Positions 15,735 through 23,080 of a stretch of 64,000 nucleotides of DNA are shown piece by piece. Source of the DNA: Micromonospora humi (GTDB lineage: Bacteria; Actinomycetota; Actinomycetes; Mycobacteriales; Micromonosporaceae). The stretch spans positions 19,104 through 83,103 of the forward strand of contig NZ_FMDM01000012.1 in NCBI RefSeq assembly GCF_900090105.1, read 5' to 3'. Positions within the stretch are counted from its first letter, which is position 1; each line of letters begins with the position of its first letter. The notes below the pieces were generated by a model. That model searched no databases and had not been told where the DNA came from. It saw only the letters and a list, made by a program, of their open reading frames with translations. Made by a program: the position numbers and the translations under genes.

Positions 15735-15781
15735 GTCAACCGGGGTTGACGCGAGTCCGGTTGTCAACCTACATTGACAGC
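15735..15781 (+). promoter_or_regulatory. Promoter and two inverted repeats of the HTH/Clp-N operon; probably leaderless
   Basis: TTGACG (15746-15751) and TACATT (15770-15775), 18 bp apart, form a promoter that predicts a start site at about 15782, the A of the gene's ATG, and hence a leaderless mRNA. There is no ribosome site. Two inverted repeats overlap it: GTCAACC-GG-GGTTGAC (15735-15750) across the -35, and TGTCAA-N6-TTGACA (15762-15779) across the -10. Their shared GTCAA half-site suggests one repressor, possibly the encoded HTH protein. Confidence 0.6.
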
Positions 15782-16018
15782 ATGAGTCATGCGACGGAAC
15801 TCGCGGCGGCGGCCGGCAGCACCGACCCCAAGGTCGGCCTGCGTGCGGTGCTGGCCCTGCGCCGGCTGCTCGAACGGCTCGAGGTGGTCCAGGTGGACAA
15901 CGCCCGGCGTCAGGGCTGGTCCTGGCAGGAGATCGCCGACGCCCTCGAGGTCAGCCGGCAGGCGGTCCACAAGAAGCACGCCGGGCGACCGGCGGTGCGC
16001 GAAAGCTGGGAGGCGTGA
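15782..16018 (+). CDS. Small helix-turn-helix protein
   Basis: A 78-aa protein with an N-terminal helix (GLRAVLALRRLLERLEVVQ) and a clear HTH (WSWQEIADALEVSRQAVHKKH, about 42-62). Proteins of this kind recur in actinomycetes directly before a Clp N-domain gene, as here, where the TGA overlaps the downstream ATG. The ATG falls where the promoter predicts transcription to begin. The likely role is local autoregulation of the pair through the GTCAA repeats. Confidence 0.8.
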   Translation: MSHATELAAAAGSTDPKVGLRAVLALRRLLERLEVVQVDNARRQGWSWQEIADALEVSRQAVHKKHAGRPAVRESWEA

Positions 16019-16593
16019 TGTTCGAACGATTCACCGACCGGGCCCGGGCCGTGGTGCGCCACGCGCTCGTCGAGGCCCAGACCGAGGGCCGGCGTCCGGT
16101 CGGCACGGAACACCTGCTGCTCGGCGTGCTCGCCGACCGCGACAACCTGGCGGTCCGCCTGCTGGCGGCCGACGGCATCGACGCCGACGCCCTGCGCGCC
16201 GCGGTGGCCCGCCACACCGTGCGGGGCGTCGACGGCCTCGGCGCGGCGGACGCGGCCGCGCTGCGCGAGATCGGCGTCGACCTCGCCGCGATCGTGGCCC
16301 GCATCGAGGAGTCCTTCGGCCCCGACGCGCTGCGCGAGGCGACGCCCCGCCCGCGCCGGTGGTGGCGCCGCCGGCACGACAGTGGCCGGTTCTCGCCGCG
16401 GGCGAAGAAGGTGCTGGAGCTGTCGCTGCGGGAGGCCCTGCGGCTGCGCCACCGGCACATCGGCACCGAGCACATCCTGCTCGGCCTGCTCCGGGAGGGC
16501 AACGGCCTGGGCGCGCAGGTGCTCGTCGAGGCCGGCGCCGACGTCGACGACCTGCGGCAGCGGGTCGAGGTGGCGCTGCGCGAGGCGGCCTGA
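16018..16593 (+). CDS. Stand-alone Clp N-terminal repeat domain protein
   Basis: A 191-aa protein made of two Clp_N repeats and no AAA+ ATPase. The first repeat contains MFERFTDRARAVV and GTEHLLLGVL; the second contains FSPRAKKVLELS and GTEHILLGLLREG. In ClpC/ClpA this domain binds substrates and adaptors, so a free copy may act as an adaptor or decoy. ATG 16018 is used (TGATG overlap with the HTH gene); a GTG one codon earlier is possible. About 45 residues rich in Arg and Trp (RRWWRRRHD) link the repeats. Confidence 0.85.
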   Translation: MFERFTDRARAVVRHALVEAQTEGRRPVGTEHLLLGVLADRDNLAVRLLAADGIDADALRAAVARHTVRGVDGLGAADAAALREIGVDLAAIVARIEESFGPDALREATPRPRRWWRRRHDSGRFSPRAKKVLELSLREALRLRHRHIGTEHILLGLLREGNGLGAQVLVEAGADVDDLRQRVEVALREAA

Positions 16594-16685
16594 CGCCGGG
16601 TCCGGATTCCAAACCTCTTTGCGGTCCTCGCAACGACCCCGCCCGCCGGGTCGCCGCCGCGCTCCGCGTCCTGCACACTGACGCC

Positions 16686-17693
16686 GTGGACGGTGCAGAA
16701 GAGAAGCTTCCGGTGACCGCGGAGAACCGGACCCCGCGCTCCGCCGTGGTGGTCAACCCGGTGAAGGTGGCCGACCTGGACGAGTTCCGGCGGGTCGTGG
16801 ACGGCGCGCTCAACGCGGCCGGCTGGCCGGCGCCGACCTGGTACGAGACCACGGTCGAGGACCCGGGGCGCGGCCAGGCGGAGGAGGCCGTCAAGGCCGG
16901 GGCCGAGGTGGTCTTCGCCTGCGGCGGCGACGGCACCGTGATGGCCTGCGTCACCGCGCTCGCCGGCACCGAGGTGGCGCTCGCCGTGCTGCCCCAGGGC
17001 ACCGGGAACCTGCTCGCCGCCAACCTCGGTCTCTCCAACGACCTGGGCGCCGGGCTGGAGGTCGCCGTCGAGCGCGGGATGCGCCGGCTCGACGTCGGCG
17101 TGGTCGACGACCAGTGCTTCGCGGTGATGGCCGGGATGGGCTTCGACGCCCAGATGCTCGACTCCACCTCCGAGACCACCAAGAAGCGGATCGGCTGGCC
17201 GGCCTACCTGGTCGGCGCGGCCCGCCACCTGCGGGACCGGCCGATGCGCGTCTCGGTGCGCATCGACGGCCGGCCGCCGCTGCGCCGCCGCGCCCGCTCG
17301 GTGCTGGTCGCCAACGTCGGCCGCCTCCAGGGTGGGGTGCGCCTGCTCACCGACGCCGAGCCCGACGACGGCTGGCTCGACGTGGCGGTGCTGACCCCGC
17401 GCACTGTCGGTCACTGGCTCGCCATGGGCTGGGCGCTGGTCCGCCGCACCGGCAGCGTGCCCCGGATGGAGGTGTTCCGGGCCCGCACCGTCGAGATCGC
17501 CAGCAACCGGCCCCAGCCCCGCCAGCTCGACGGCGACCTGATCGAACCCGGGCGCTCGCTCACCGCCACCATCCGGCCCGAGTCGCTCTGGCTCTGCGTC
17601 CCGCAGCCGGAGGACCACCCCGACCTCGCCGAGGACGCCAAGGCCGCCGCGGAGCGCGGCGAGCGTCTGGTCGAGGACGCCCGCCGTGAGTAG
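16686..17693 (+). CDS. Diacylglycerol kinase catalytic-domain (lipid kinase) protein
   Basis: A 335-aa lipid kinase of the DAGK/YegS/sphingosine kinase type. ATP-site residues are seen in CGGDGTVMACV (about 78-88) and in PQGTGNLLA. MGFDAQML and the C-terminal QLDGDLIEPG correspond to conserved blocks of the family. It would phosphorylate diacylglycerol or a related membrane lipid. The start at GTG 16686 is the best fit, but no strong ribosome site is seen. It overlaps the next gene by 8 bp, and the following PAP2 phosphatase performs the reverse kind of reaction, suggesting a membrane-lipid module. Confidence 0.85.
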   Translation: MDGAEEKLPVTAENRTPRSAVVVNPVKVADLDEFRRVVDGALNAAGWPAPTWYETTVEDPGRGQAEEAVKAGAEVVFACGGDGTVMACVTALAGTEVALAVLPQGTGNLLAANLGLSNDLGAGLEVAVERGMRRLDVGVVDDQCFAVMAGMGFDAQMLDSTSETTKKRIGWPAYLVGAARHLRDRPMRVSVRIDGRPPLRRRARSVLVANVGRLQGGVRLLTDAEPDDGWLDVAVLTPRTVGHWLAMGWALVRRTGSVPRMEVFRARTVEIASNRPQPRQLDGDLIEPGRSLTATIRPESLWLCVPQPEDHPDLAEDAKAAAERGERLVEDARRE

Positions 17694-18687
17694 CACCAAG
17701 CTCGTCCCCGAGACCCGGCTGATGACCCAGAACGAGCTGTCGGCCGACGACGCCTGGCACACCCTGCGCCGGCACGGCGGCTGGTGCCTGCTGCGGGACG
17801 CCTTCATCCGGTTCCGCTACGGCGACGGCTTCAGCCACTCCCGGGCGCTGGCGTTCCAGCTCTGCCTCGCCGTGGTGCCGTTCCTGATCGCGCTCACCGG
17901 CCTGATCACCGACCTCGGCGCGGACGAGGGCGGCAAGGTCGTCGCCGACACGGTGCTGGCGATCACGCCGGGCCAGAGCGAGTCCATGGTGCAGGAGCTG
18001 CTGACCGACTCCGACCGCACCGAGGACGTCGGCGAGCTGGCGCTGACCCTCGGCCTGATCACCGGGCTGGTCGCGTTGACCACCACGATGGCCCAGATCG
18101 AGCGGGGCGCCAACCGGATCTACGGCGTCGAGCGGGACCGCCCGGCCTTCCCCAAGTACGTGCGGGCCGCGGTGCTCGCCGTGGTCGCCGGCGTACCCGC
18201 GCTGATCGGGTTCCTGATCCTGGTCGGCGGCGGCGCGGTCGGTGACTCGGTGCGCCGGCACTACGAGTGGGGCGAGGCCGCCACCGTGGTGTGGGACGTG
18301 GTCCGCTGGCCGCTCAGCCTGGGCCTGACCGTGCTCGCCGTCGCGGCGCTGTTCCGGCACGCGCCCCGGCGCAAGCAGCCCGGCCTGTCCTGGCTCTTCT
18401 TCGGCGCCGGCATCGCCATCGCCATCTGGTGGGTGGCCAGCCTGCTGCTCGCCGCGTACGTCAAGTACGGCGGCGGGTTCGGCCAGACCTACGGCGCGTT
18501 GACCGGCATGATGGCGCTGCTGCTCTGGGCCAACCTCACCGGAATGGCGCTCTTCGGTGGGCTGGCGTTCGCCGCCCAGCTGGAGGCGATGCGGATCGGC
18601 GTGGAGGAGCCGGCCCAGCCGGACCTGTGGGAGCCGGACGCGCAGCGCCAGGAGCTGCTCGACACCGGCGAGATGACCGCCCTCTGA
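17686..18687 (+). CDS. YihY/BrkB family inner-membrane protein
   Basis: A 333-aa polytopic protein starting at GTG 17686 inside the end of the lipid kinase gene. It shows about six transmembrane segments, starting with ALAFQLCLAVVPFLIALTGL, and ends in a polar tail. The pattern (FRYGDGFSHSRALAF..., RGANRIYGVERDRP, WANLTGMALFGG) is that of the YihY/UPF0761 family, earlier misnamed ribonuclease BN. The molecular function is not established. It is translationally coupled to the lipid kinase. Confidence 0.85.
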   Translation: MSSTKLVPETRLMTQNELSADDAWHTLRRHGGWCLLRDAFIRFRYGDGFSHSRALAFQLCLAVVPFLIALTGLITDLGADEGGKVVADTVLAITPGQSESMVQELLTDSDRTEDVGELALTLGLITGLVALTTTMAQIERGANRIYGVERDRPAFPKYVRAAVLAVVAGVPALIGFLILVGGGAVGDSVRRHYEWGEAATVVWDVVRWPLSLGLTVLAVAALFRHAPRRKQPGLSWLFFGAGIAIAIWWVASLLLAAYVKYGGGFGQTYGALTGMMALLLWANLTGMALFGGLAFAAQLEAMRIGVEEPAQPDLWEPDAQRQELLDTGEMTAL

Positions 18688-18700
18688 CGCCGCGCCGGTA

Positions 18701-18721
18701 CGGCGTGTACAAAACACGCCG
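18701..18721. terminator. Hairpin CGGCGTGT-acaaa-ACACGCCG
   Basis: A perfect 8-bp stem with a 5-nt AT-rich loop sits 14 bp after the YihY stop and about 44 bp before the PAP2 start. There is no U tract. It may be a factor-independent pause or terminator separating the two genes, or an operator for the PAP2 gene. Confidence 0.45.
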
Positions 18722-18764
18722 ATCGGGTACAGCGCGCCTCGCAGAAGAACAAGGGAGGTGCGGT

Positions 18765-20255
18765 GTGACCGCGGTCAAGGAATCCGGGCGCCGACCGCTC
18801 GGCCACTTCGCCGAGCGGAGCCTGGTCGGCCTGCTCGCGGTGGCCGGCGCGGGCGTCGCGTTCGGCGTGCTGCTGATGCTCGTCCGGTTCCGCTGGAGCC
18901 CGCTGCAGGACGCCGACCACGAGGCGGCCGAGTGGTTCAACAACCTCGTGGCCCCGCACCACCCGCTGGTCACCGTGCTCCAGGCGATCACCGACCTGGG
19001 CGGGCGACCGGTGCTGATCTGGCTGATCACCATCGCGGTGGTGGGCCTGCTGATCCGCCGCCAGTCCCGGCTGGCGGTCTACCTGATCGTCACCGGTGTC
19101 GGCGGGCTGATCCTCGACCCGTCGCTCAAGGCGCTGGTCGGCCGGCTGCGCCCGGTGGTGGACGTGCCGATCGCCAGCGCGCCCGGCAACAGCTTCCCCA
19201 GCGGCCACGCGCTCGGCTCGTTCGTCGCGTACGGCGCGCTGCTGCTGGTGTTCCTGCCCGCCATGGCGCCGCGCTGGCGCAAGCCGGCCATCGCCATCGC
19301 CGCCGTGCTGGTCTTCCTGGTCGGGCTGACCCGGATCGCGCTGGGCGTGCACTTCGTCTCCGACGTGCTCGGCGGCTGGCTGCTCGGGGCGGCCTGGCTG
19401 GGCGTCACCGCGTATGCCTTCCGGCTGTGGCGGCGCGAGCGCGGCCGGCCGGTTCCGCCGCTGACCGAGGGCCTGGAGCCGGAGGCGGGCGAGGAGATCA
19501 CCCCGGCCCCGGCCGAGGAGAAGGTGCTGGAGCACCCCCGCTCGGCGGTGGCCGAGCTGCTGGTCGGCTGGGTGATCGTGTTCGGCGCGCTCTACGCGTT
19601 CGGCATGTACGTCAGCTACCACGCCAAGGGCACGGTCTTCGACTGGCTCGACACCGAGGTGCCGCGCTGGTTCGCCGCCCGGCACACCGACGCGCTCACC
19701 GACCTGAGCTGGTGGTGGAGCAAGTTCGGCGACACCCACGCCATCCTGCTGGTCTCGCTGGTGTTCTGCCCGATCGTGCTGGCCGTGTGGCGCCGGTGGC
19801 GGCCGGTGTTGTTCGTGGTGCTGGCCATGTTCGGCGAGCTGAGCCTCTTCCTGGCCAGTGCCCGGGTGGTGGAGCGGCCGCGCCCGCCGGTGGAGAACCT
19901 GGACGGGCAGATGCCCACCTCGTCGTTCCCGTCCGGGCACATCGCGGCGACCATCTGCCTCTGGGTCGCCATGGCGATCATCGTGTTCCCGCGCACCGAC
20001 CGGTGGTGGCGGTGGCTGTTCGTGGCGATGGCGGTGATCATGCCGGTGGGCGTGGCCACCTCCCGGATGTACCGGGGCATGCACCACCCGACCGACTTCA
20101 TGGGCGCGATCATCCTCGGCACGCTCTGGCTGTCGCTGCTCTGGTGGGTGATCCGGCCGAACGCCGACGTGGCGCAGGGCAACCAGCCGGAGATCGAGTC
20201 CGAGCAGGTGGACGAGCTGGACGACGAGCTGGCCAAGGCCGGCCGGCCGGAATGA
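18765..20255 (+). CDS. Membrane protein with two tandem PAP2 phosphatase domains
   Basis: A 496-aa integral membrane protein containing two complete PAP2 catalytic sets. Set one: KALVGRLRP, SFPSGHALG and RIALGVHFVSD. Set two: RVVERPRPP, SFPSGHIAA and SRMYRGMHHPTD. Each has the Lys/Arg, His and Arg-His-Asp triads of lipid phosphate phosphatases, and a polar linker with several Glu (about 225-260) joins them. Most family members have a single domain, so this is a duplication-fusion. The start at GTG 18765 is supported by GGGAGGTG upstream. The likely substrate is phosphatidic acid or polyprenyl diphosphate. Confidence 0.87.
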   Translation: MTAVKESGRRPLGHFAERSLVGLLAVAGAGVAFGVLLMLVRFRWSPLQDADHEAAEWFNNLVAPHHPLVTVLQAITDLGGRPVLIWLITIAVVGLLIRRQSRLAVYLIVTGVGGLILDPSLKALVGRLRPVVDVPIASAPGNSFPSGHALGSFVAYGALLLVFLPAMAPRWRKPAIAIAAVLVFLVGLTRIALGVHFVSDVLGGWLLGAAWLGVTAYAFRLWRRERGRPVPPLTEGLEPEAGEEITPAPAEEKVLEHPRSAVAELLVGWVIVFGALYAFGMYVSYHAKGTVFDWLDTEVPRWFAARHTDALTDLSWWWSKFGDTHAILLVSLVFCPIVLAVWRRWRPVLFVVLAMFGELSLFLASARVVERPRPPVENLDGQMPTSSFPSGHIAATICLWVAMAIIVFPRTDRWWRWLFVAMAVIMPVGVATSRMYRGMHHPTDFMGAIILGTLWLSLLWWVIRPNADVAQGNQPEIESEQVDELDDELAKAGRPE

Positions 20256-20259
20256 CCCG

Positions 20260-21048
20260 ATGCTGCGGCTGATGACCTGGAACATCCGCACCGGCGGTCG
20301 GGACCGAGACGGCACCGACCGCCGGGACCGGATCGTCTCGGTCGTCGCCGCGCACCGCCCGGACGTGCTGGCGTTGCAGGAGCTGCGCGGGTCGGACCGC
20401 ACGCTGGGCGGGCTGGCGCAGCGGCTGGGCATGGCGCCGTACCTGGCCCGGTCCTGGTTCGGCCAGCCGGTGGCGGTGCTGGTCCGCCCGCCGCTGCGGG
20501 TGCTGCGCGCCGGCCCGGTACGCCGGCCGTTCCACCACGCCGCCGCCCGGGTCCGGGTCGCCACGCCGGCGGGACCGCTGACCGTCTTCAGCACCCACCT
20601 GAACCCGTACTCGGGCGGGCGGCGGCGGATCGAGGCCGGTTGGCTGGCGACGGCGGTGCGGCGCGGCGGGGGAGAGCTGGCAGTGCTCGCCGGGGACCTG
20701 AACACGCTGGAACCGGACGTGGACCACGCCGACCGGCTGGCCGGGCTCGCCGCCGCGTACCGACGCCGGCACCTGCGTCGCGACGGCCGTACCGTGGACA
20801 CCCGCGCGGTGGCCCGCCTGCTCGACGCCGGTCTGGTCGACCTGTGGCCGCGCGCCGACGGCGACGGGCTGACCGTGCCGACCGGGCACGGCGGCGCGGA
20901 GTTCGCCGGGATGCGGCTGGACTACCTGCTCGCCACGCCGGCGCTGGCCGCGCGGGTCCGGGCGGTCCGGGTGGTCCGCGACGGCGACGCGGAAACCGCC
21001 TCCGACCACTACCCGGTGCTGGCCGAGCTGGACGTCGCACCCGGCTAG
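20260..21048 (+). CDS. Endonuclease/exonuclease/phosphatase family protein
   Basis: A 262-aa EEP-fold hydrolase. MTWNIRTGG at the start carries the catalytic Asn, LALQELRG the metal-binding Glu, STHLNPY and LAGDLNTLE the His and Asp-x-Asn, and the C-terminal SDHYPVLAEL the conserved Asp-His. The substrate could be DNA, a sphingomyelin-like lipid or an inositol phosphate. It starts 4 bp after the PAP2 stop, so a shared transcript is likely. Its stop codon shares the palindrome CTAG with the stop of the convergent GAP-family gene. Confidence 0.88.
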   Translation: MLRLMTWNIRTGGRDRDGTDRRDRIVSVVAAHRPDVLALQELRGSDRTLGGLAQRLGMAPYLARSWFGQPVAVLVRPPLRVLRAGPVRRPFHHAAARVRVATPAGPLTVFSTHLNPYSGGRRRIEAGWLATAVRRGGGELAVLAGDLNTLEPDVDHADRLAGLAAAYRRRHLRRDGRTVDTRAVARLLDAGLVDLWPRADGDGLTVPTGHGGAEFAGMRLDYLLATPALAARVRAVRVVRDGDAETASDHYPVLAELDVAPG

Positions 21049-21680
21049 GCGAGGTCGGACAGCACGATCGCCACGAAGATCAGGATGACCGCCTCGCTGA
21101 TGATCCAGGAGTGCGCGTTGGACCAGTCGCGGATCGTCGGCAGCAGCCGTTCGGCGCGTGCGCCCAGCAGCACCAGCGCGAGCAGCGGCAGCGCCAGCAG
21201 CAGCACGGTCAGCACCAGGAACGGCAGCAGGTGCCACCACGGCTTGTCGTGCCCGGCCAGGCTGCCGGCCACCGAGGCCATGGTGACCTCGTCGCTCGGC
21301 ATGGCCAGGAAGAGCAGCAGGCCGAGGCCGAAGGCGAACGCCGGCTTCGGGTCCTCCAGCTTGCGCATCCAGCCGGGCGGCTGGTTCCGCCCGCGCCGGA
21401 GGAACGTGATCACCATGAGCACGAGCAGCAGCGCCAGCACGATCCAGTCGATCAGGTGCCGGCTGCCGCTGTCCTTCGTGCCGTTGCCGGCGCCGTGCCG
21501 GATCGCCCGGAACACGCCGTACCAGACGGTCAGCGGGACCAGCGTGCCCAGCGCGGCACCGGCCAGGTAGGCCACCGAACTGCGGCGCGGGTCGCGGCTG
21601 GCGGCCAGGAAGACCGCGCTGATCAGCTGCGGCCCGGCGACCATCACCAGGGTCAGCGGCAGCACGGTCAGCAGGTTCAT
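21045..21680 (-). CDS. GAP family (peptidoglycolipid-addressing-like) membrane protein
   Basis: A 211-aa protein with about six transmembrane segments and the N-terminal pattern LLTVLPLTLVMVAGPQLISA. It resembles the actinobacterial GAP family (named for a mycobacterial protein needed to place glycopeptidolipids at the surface) within the LysE-like fold. The loop EDPKPAFAFGLGLLLFL is typical. The exact cargo is unknown. Its TAG overlaps the convergent EEP gene's TAG in a single CTAG (21045-21048). Confidence 0.72.
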   Translation of the reverse strand: MNLLTVLPLTLVMVAGPQLISAVFLAASRDPRRSSVAYLAGAALGTLVPLTVWYGVFRAIRHGAGNGTKDSGSRHLIDWIVLALLLVLMVITFLRRGRNQPPGWMRKLEDPKPAFAFGLGLLLFLAMPSDEVTMASVAGSLAGHDKPWWHLLPFLVLTVLLLALPLLALVLLGARAERLLPTIRDWSNAHSWIISEAVILIFVAIVLSDLA

Positions 21681-21721
21681 GGCCTCATTGTGTTGTCGCC
21701 CCGGCGGCGGCGCGGCCGGTT

Positions 21722-21841
21722 CTAGAGGATCAGGTTGAGCAGCACGGTCAGCACCACCGACGCCACGATCGAGAAGAGGATCATCAGGAGGCAGCCGACC
21801 CCGCCGCCGGCGGGCCGGATCTCGGTGTTCCCGATACGCAT
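21722..21841 (-). CDS. 39-aa single-pass membrane protein
   Basis: A short open frame starting at ATG 21841 with a good ribosome site (GGGAGGG on the minus strand). A polar N-terminus (MRIGNTEIRPAGGG) is followed by one hydrophobic helix (CLLMILFSIVASVVLTVLL) to the end. It starts 16 bp after the F420 gene on the same strand and is probably co-transcribed. Many actinomycetes carry such micro-proteins. No function is known. Confidence 0.65.
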   Translation of the reverse strand: MRIGNTEIRPAGGGVGCLLMILFSIVASVVLTVLLNLIL

Positions 21842-21857
21842 GTCGCGGGCCCTCCCG

Positions 21858-22820
21858 TCACAGCTCGCGCAGTCGGGGCAACAGCTCCTCCTGGGCCCAG
21901 TCGAGGAACATCGGCTGGCTGTCGCCGCCCACCTGCACCAGCGCCACATGGGTGAAGCCGGCGTCGACGAACTTCTTGAACGCCTCGACGTGCCGTTCGG
22001 TGTCCGGGCCGCAGGAGATGCCCTCGGCCACGTCCTCCTCGCGGACGAACTGGGTGGCCGCGGCGAACGCGTCCGGGTTCGGCAGGTCGGCGTTGACCTT
22101 CCAGCCCATCCCGAACCAGCGGAACTGGTCGTGCACGATCTTGCGGCACTCGTCCTCGTCGGGGCCGTAGCAGATGGCCACCTGGCCGTAGCGGGGGCGG
22201 CCCGCGCCGCCGGCCTCCTCGTACATGTCGACCAGGTGCGACAGCGGGTCGGTGGCGATCATGGCGTCGGCGTACTCGGCGGCGAGGGTGGCCGACTGGC
22301 GGCCGGACGCGGCCACCGCCATCGGCACCGGGCGCTCCGGCCGGTCCCACACGTACGCGTCGGGCACGTCGAAGTGGTTGCCGGAGAACGTCAGCGTCTC
22401 GCCGTTGAGCAGCGGCCGGATGATCTGCAGCGCCTCCTCGAACATCTCGTGCCGCTGCTGCACGTGCGGCCACCCGCCGACCACGTGCTCGTTCAGGTTC
22501 TCCCCGGCGCCGAGGCCGAGCGTGAACCGCCCGTCCGAGAGCACCCCGATGGTGCTGGCCTTCTGCGCCACCACGGCCGGGTGGTAGCGGCGGATCGGGC
22601 AGGTGACGAACGACAGCAGCTCGGGCCGGGTGGTGGCGTGGGCGACCGCGCCGAGCACCGACCAGGCGTACGGGGAGTGGCCCTGCGACTCCAGCCACGG
22701 GTAGTAGTGGTCGGACATGACGAGGTGGTCGAAGCCGGCCGCCTCGGCGCGCACGGCGTGGTCGACCAGGTCCTTCGGGCCGGCCTGCTCGCACATCAGG
22801 GTGTAGCCGACGTTCACCAT
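21858..22820 (-). CDS. F420-dependent LLM-class oxidoreductase
   Basis: A 320-aa luciferase-like TIM-barrel protein related to F420-dependent glucose-6-phosphate dehydrogenases. MSDHYYPWLESQGHSPYAW, the TCPIRRYHPAVVAQ block and LGLGAGENLNEH are characteristic of this actinobacterial subgroup. Coenzyme F420 is the expected hydride carrier; the substrate is unknown. ATG 22820 is preceded by GGAGAGG on the minus strand. It is divergent from the mannanase and shares its 260-bp upstream region. Confidence 0.87.
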   Translation of the reverse strand: MVNVGYTLMCEQAGPKDLVDHAVRAEAAGFDHLVMSDHYYPWLESQGHSPYAWSVLGAVAHATTRPELLSFVTCPIRRYHPAVVAQKASTIGVLSDGRFTLGLGAGENLNEHVVGGWPHVQQRHEMFEEALQIIRPLLNGETLTFSGNHFDVPDAYVWDRPERPVPMAVAASGRQSATLAAEYADAMIATDPLSHLVDMYEEAGGAGRPRYGQVAICYGPDEDECRKIVHDQFRWFGMGWKVNADLPNPDAFAAATQFVREEDVAEGISCGPDTERHVEAFKKFVDAGFTHVALVQVGGDSQPMFLDWAQEELLPRLREL

Positions 22821-22877
22821 GTCGCCTCTCCTTCCGGGTGGATCGTCCCGGGATACCCCGTCGGGCGCGGATCAACC

Positions 22878-22921
22878 TTGACGAGTGGTTTGCCGCTGCC
22901 TATATTCCGGCTTAACCGGTT
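22878..22921 (+). promoter_or_regulatory. Upstream promoter P1 and AACCGGTT operator of the mannanase gene
   Basis: TTGACG (22878-22883), a 17-bp spacer and TATATT (22901-22906) make a near-consensus housekeeping promoter with a start site near 22913. CTTAACCGGTT (22911-22921) falls on that start site. AACCGGTT is a perfect palindrome of the kind bound by LacI-family sugar repressors. The same 11-mer is repeated at 23001-23011. Confidence 0.6.
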
Positions 22922-22922
22922 C

Positions 22923-22958
22923 ATGCCGGGGAGGCGCACCATCCTGTGGTGGGGATGA
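22923..22958 (+). promoter_or_regulatory. Possible 11-codon leader ORF with tandem Trp codons
   Basis: ATG 22923 opens MPGRRTILWWG followed by TGA, about ten bases after the P1 start site and six bases before the 36-bp palindrome. Two adjacent Trp codons just before a strong hairpin look like an attenuator. However, the downstream gene is a glycosidase with no tie to tryptophan, so chance is quite possible. Confidence 0.25.
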
Positions 22959-22963
22959 CCGCC

Positions 22964-22999
22964 CCTGCGGCGGCCCGTGTCGACACGGGCCGCCGCAGG
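22964..22999. repeat. 36-bp perfect palindrome
   Basis: Every position from 22964 to 22999 pairs with its mirror partner around the central TCGA. The arms contain CTGCGGCGGCCCGTGT and its complement. No + strand gene ends upstream, so it is not an ordinary gene terminator. It lies between the two AACCGGTT sites and would form a very stable hairpin in P1 transcripts. Confidence 0.7.
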
Positions 23000-23000
23000 A

Positions 23001-23038
23001 CTTAACCGGTTGCTTTCAGCGGTCCATCGGCCTACGCT
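23001..23038 (+). promoter_or_regulatory. Downstream promoter P2 with second AACCGGTT operator
   Basis: TTGCTT (23010-23015), 17 bp and TACGCT (23033-23038) form a second candidate promoter 43 bp before the mannanase ATG. The repeated 11-mer CTTAACCGGTT (23001-23011) overlaps its -35. The leader then carries GAGGACAG before the ATG at 23081. Confidence 0.5.
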
Positions 23039-23080
23039 GATGCCGGCGTCCGGGACCGCCGCCACCTTCTGAGGACAGCC

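Noticed and set aside
15735..15779. HspR (HAIR) site for the Clp-N gene
   Set aside because: The repeats are GTCAAC/GTTGAC and TGTCAA/TTGACA, not the CTTGAGT-N7-ACTCAAG pattern of HspR.
22964..22999. Perfect palindrome as terminator of an upstream + strand gene
   Set aside because: No + strand gene ends upstream; the neighbour is the divergent F420 gene. It is kept as an unexplained palindrome instead.
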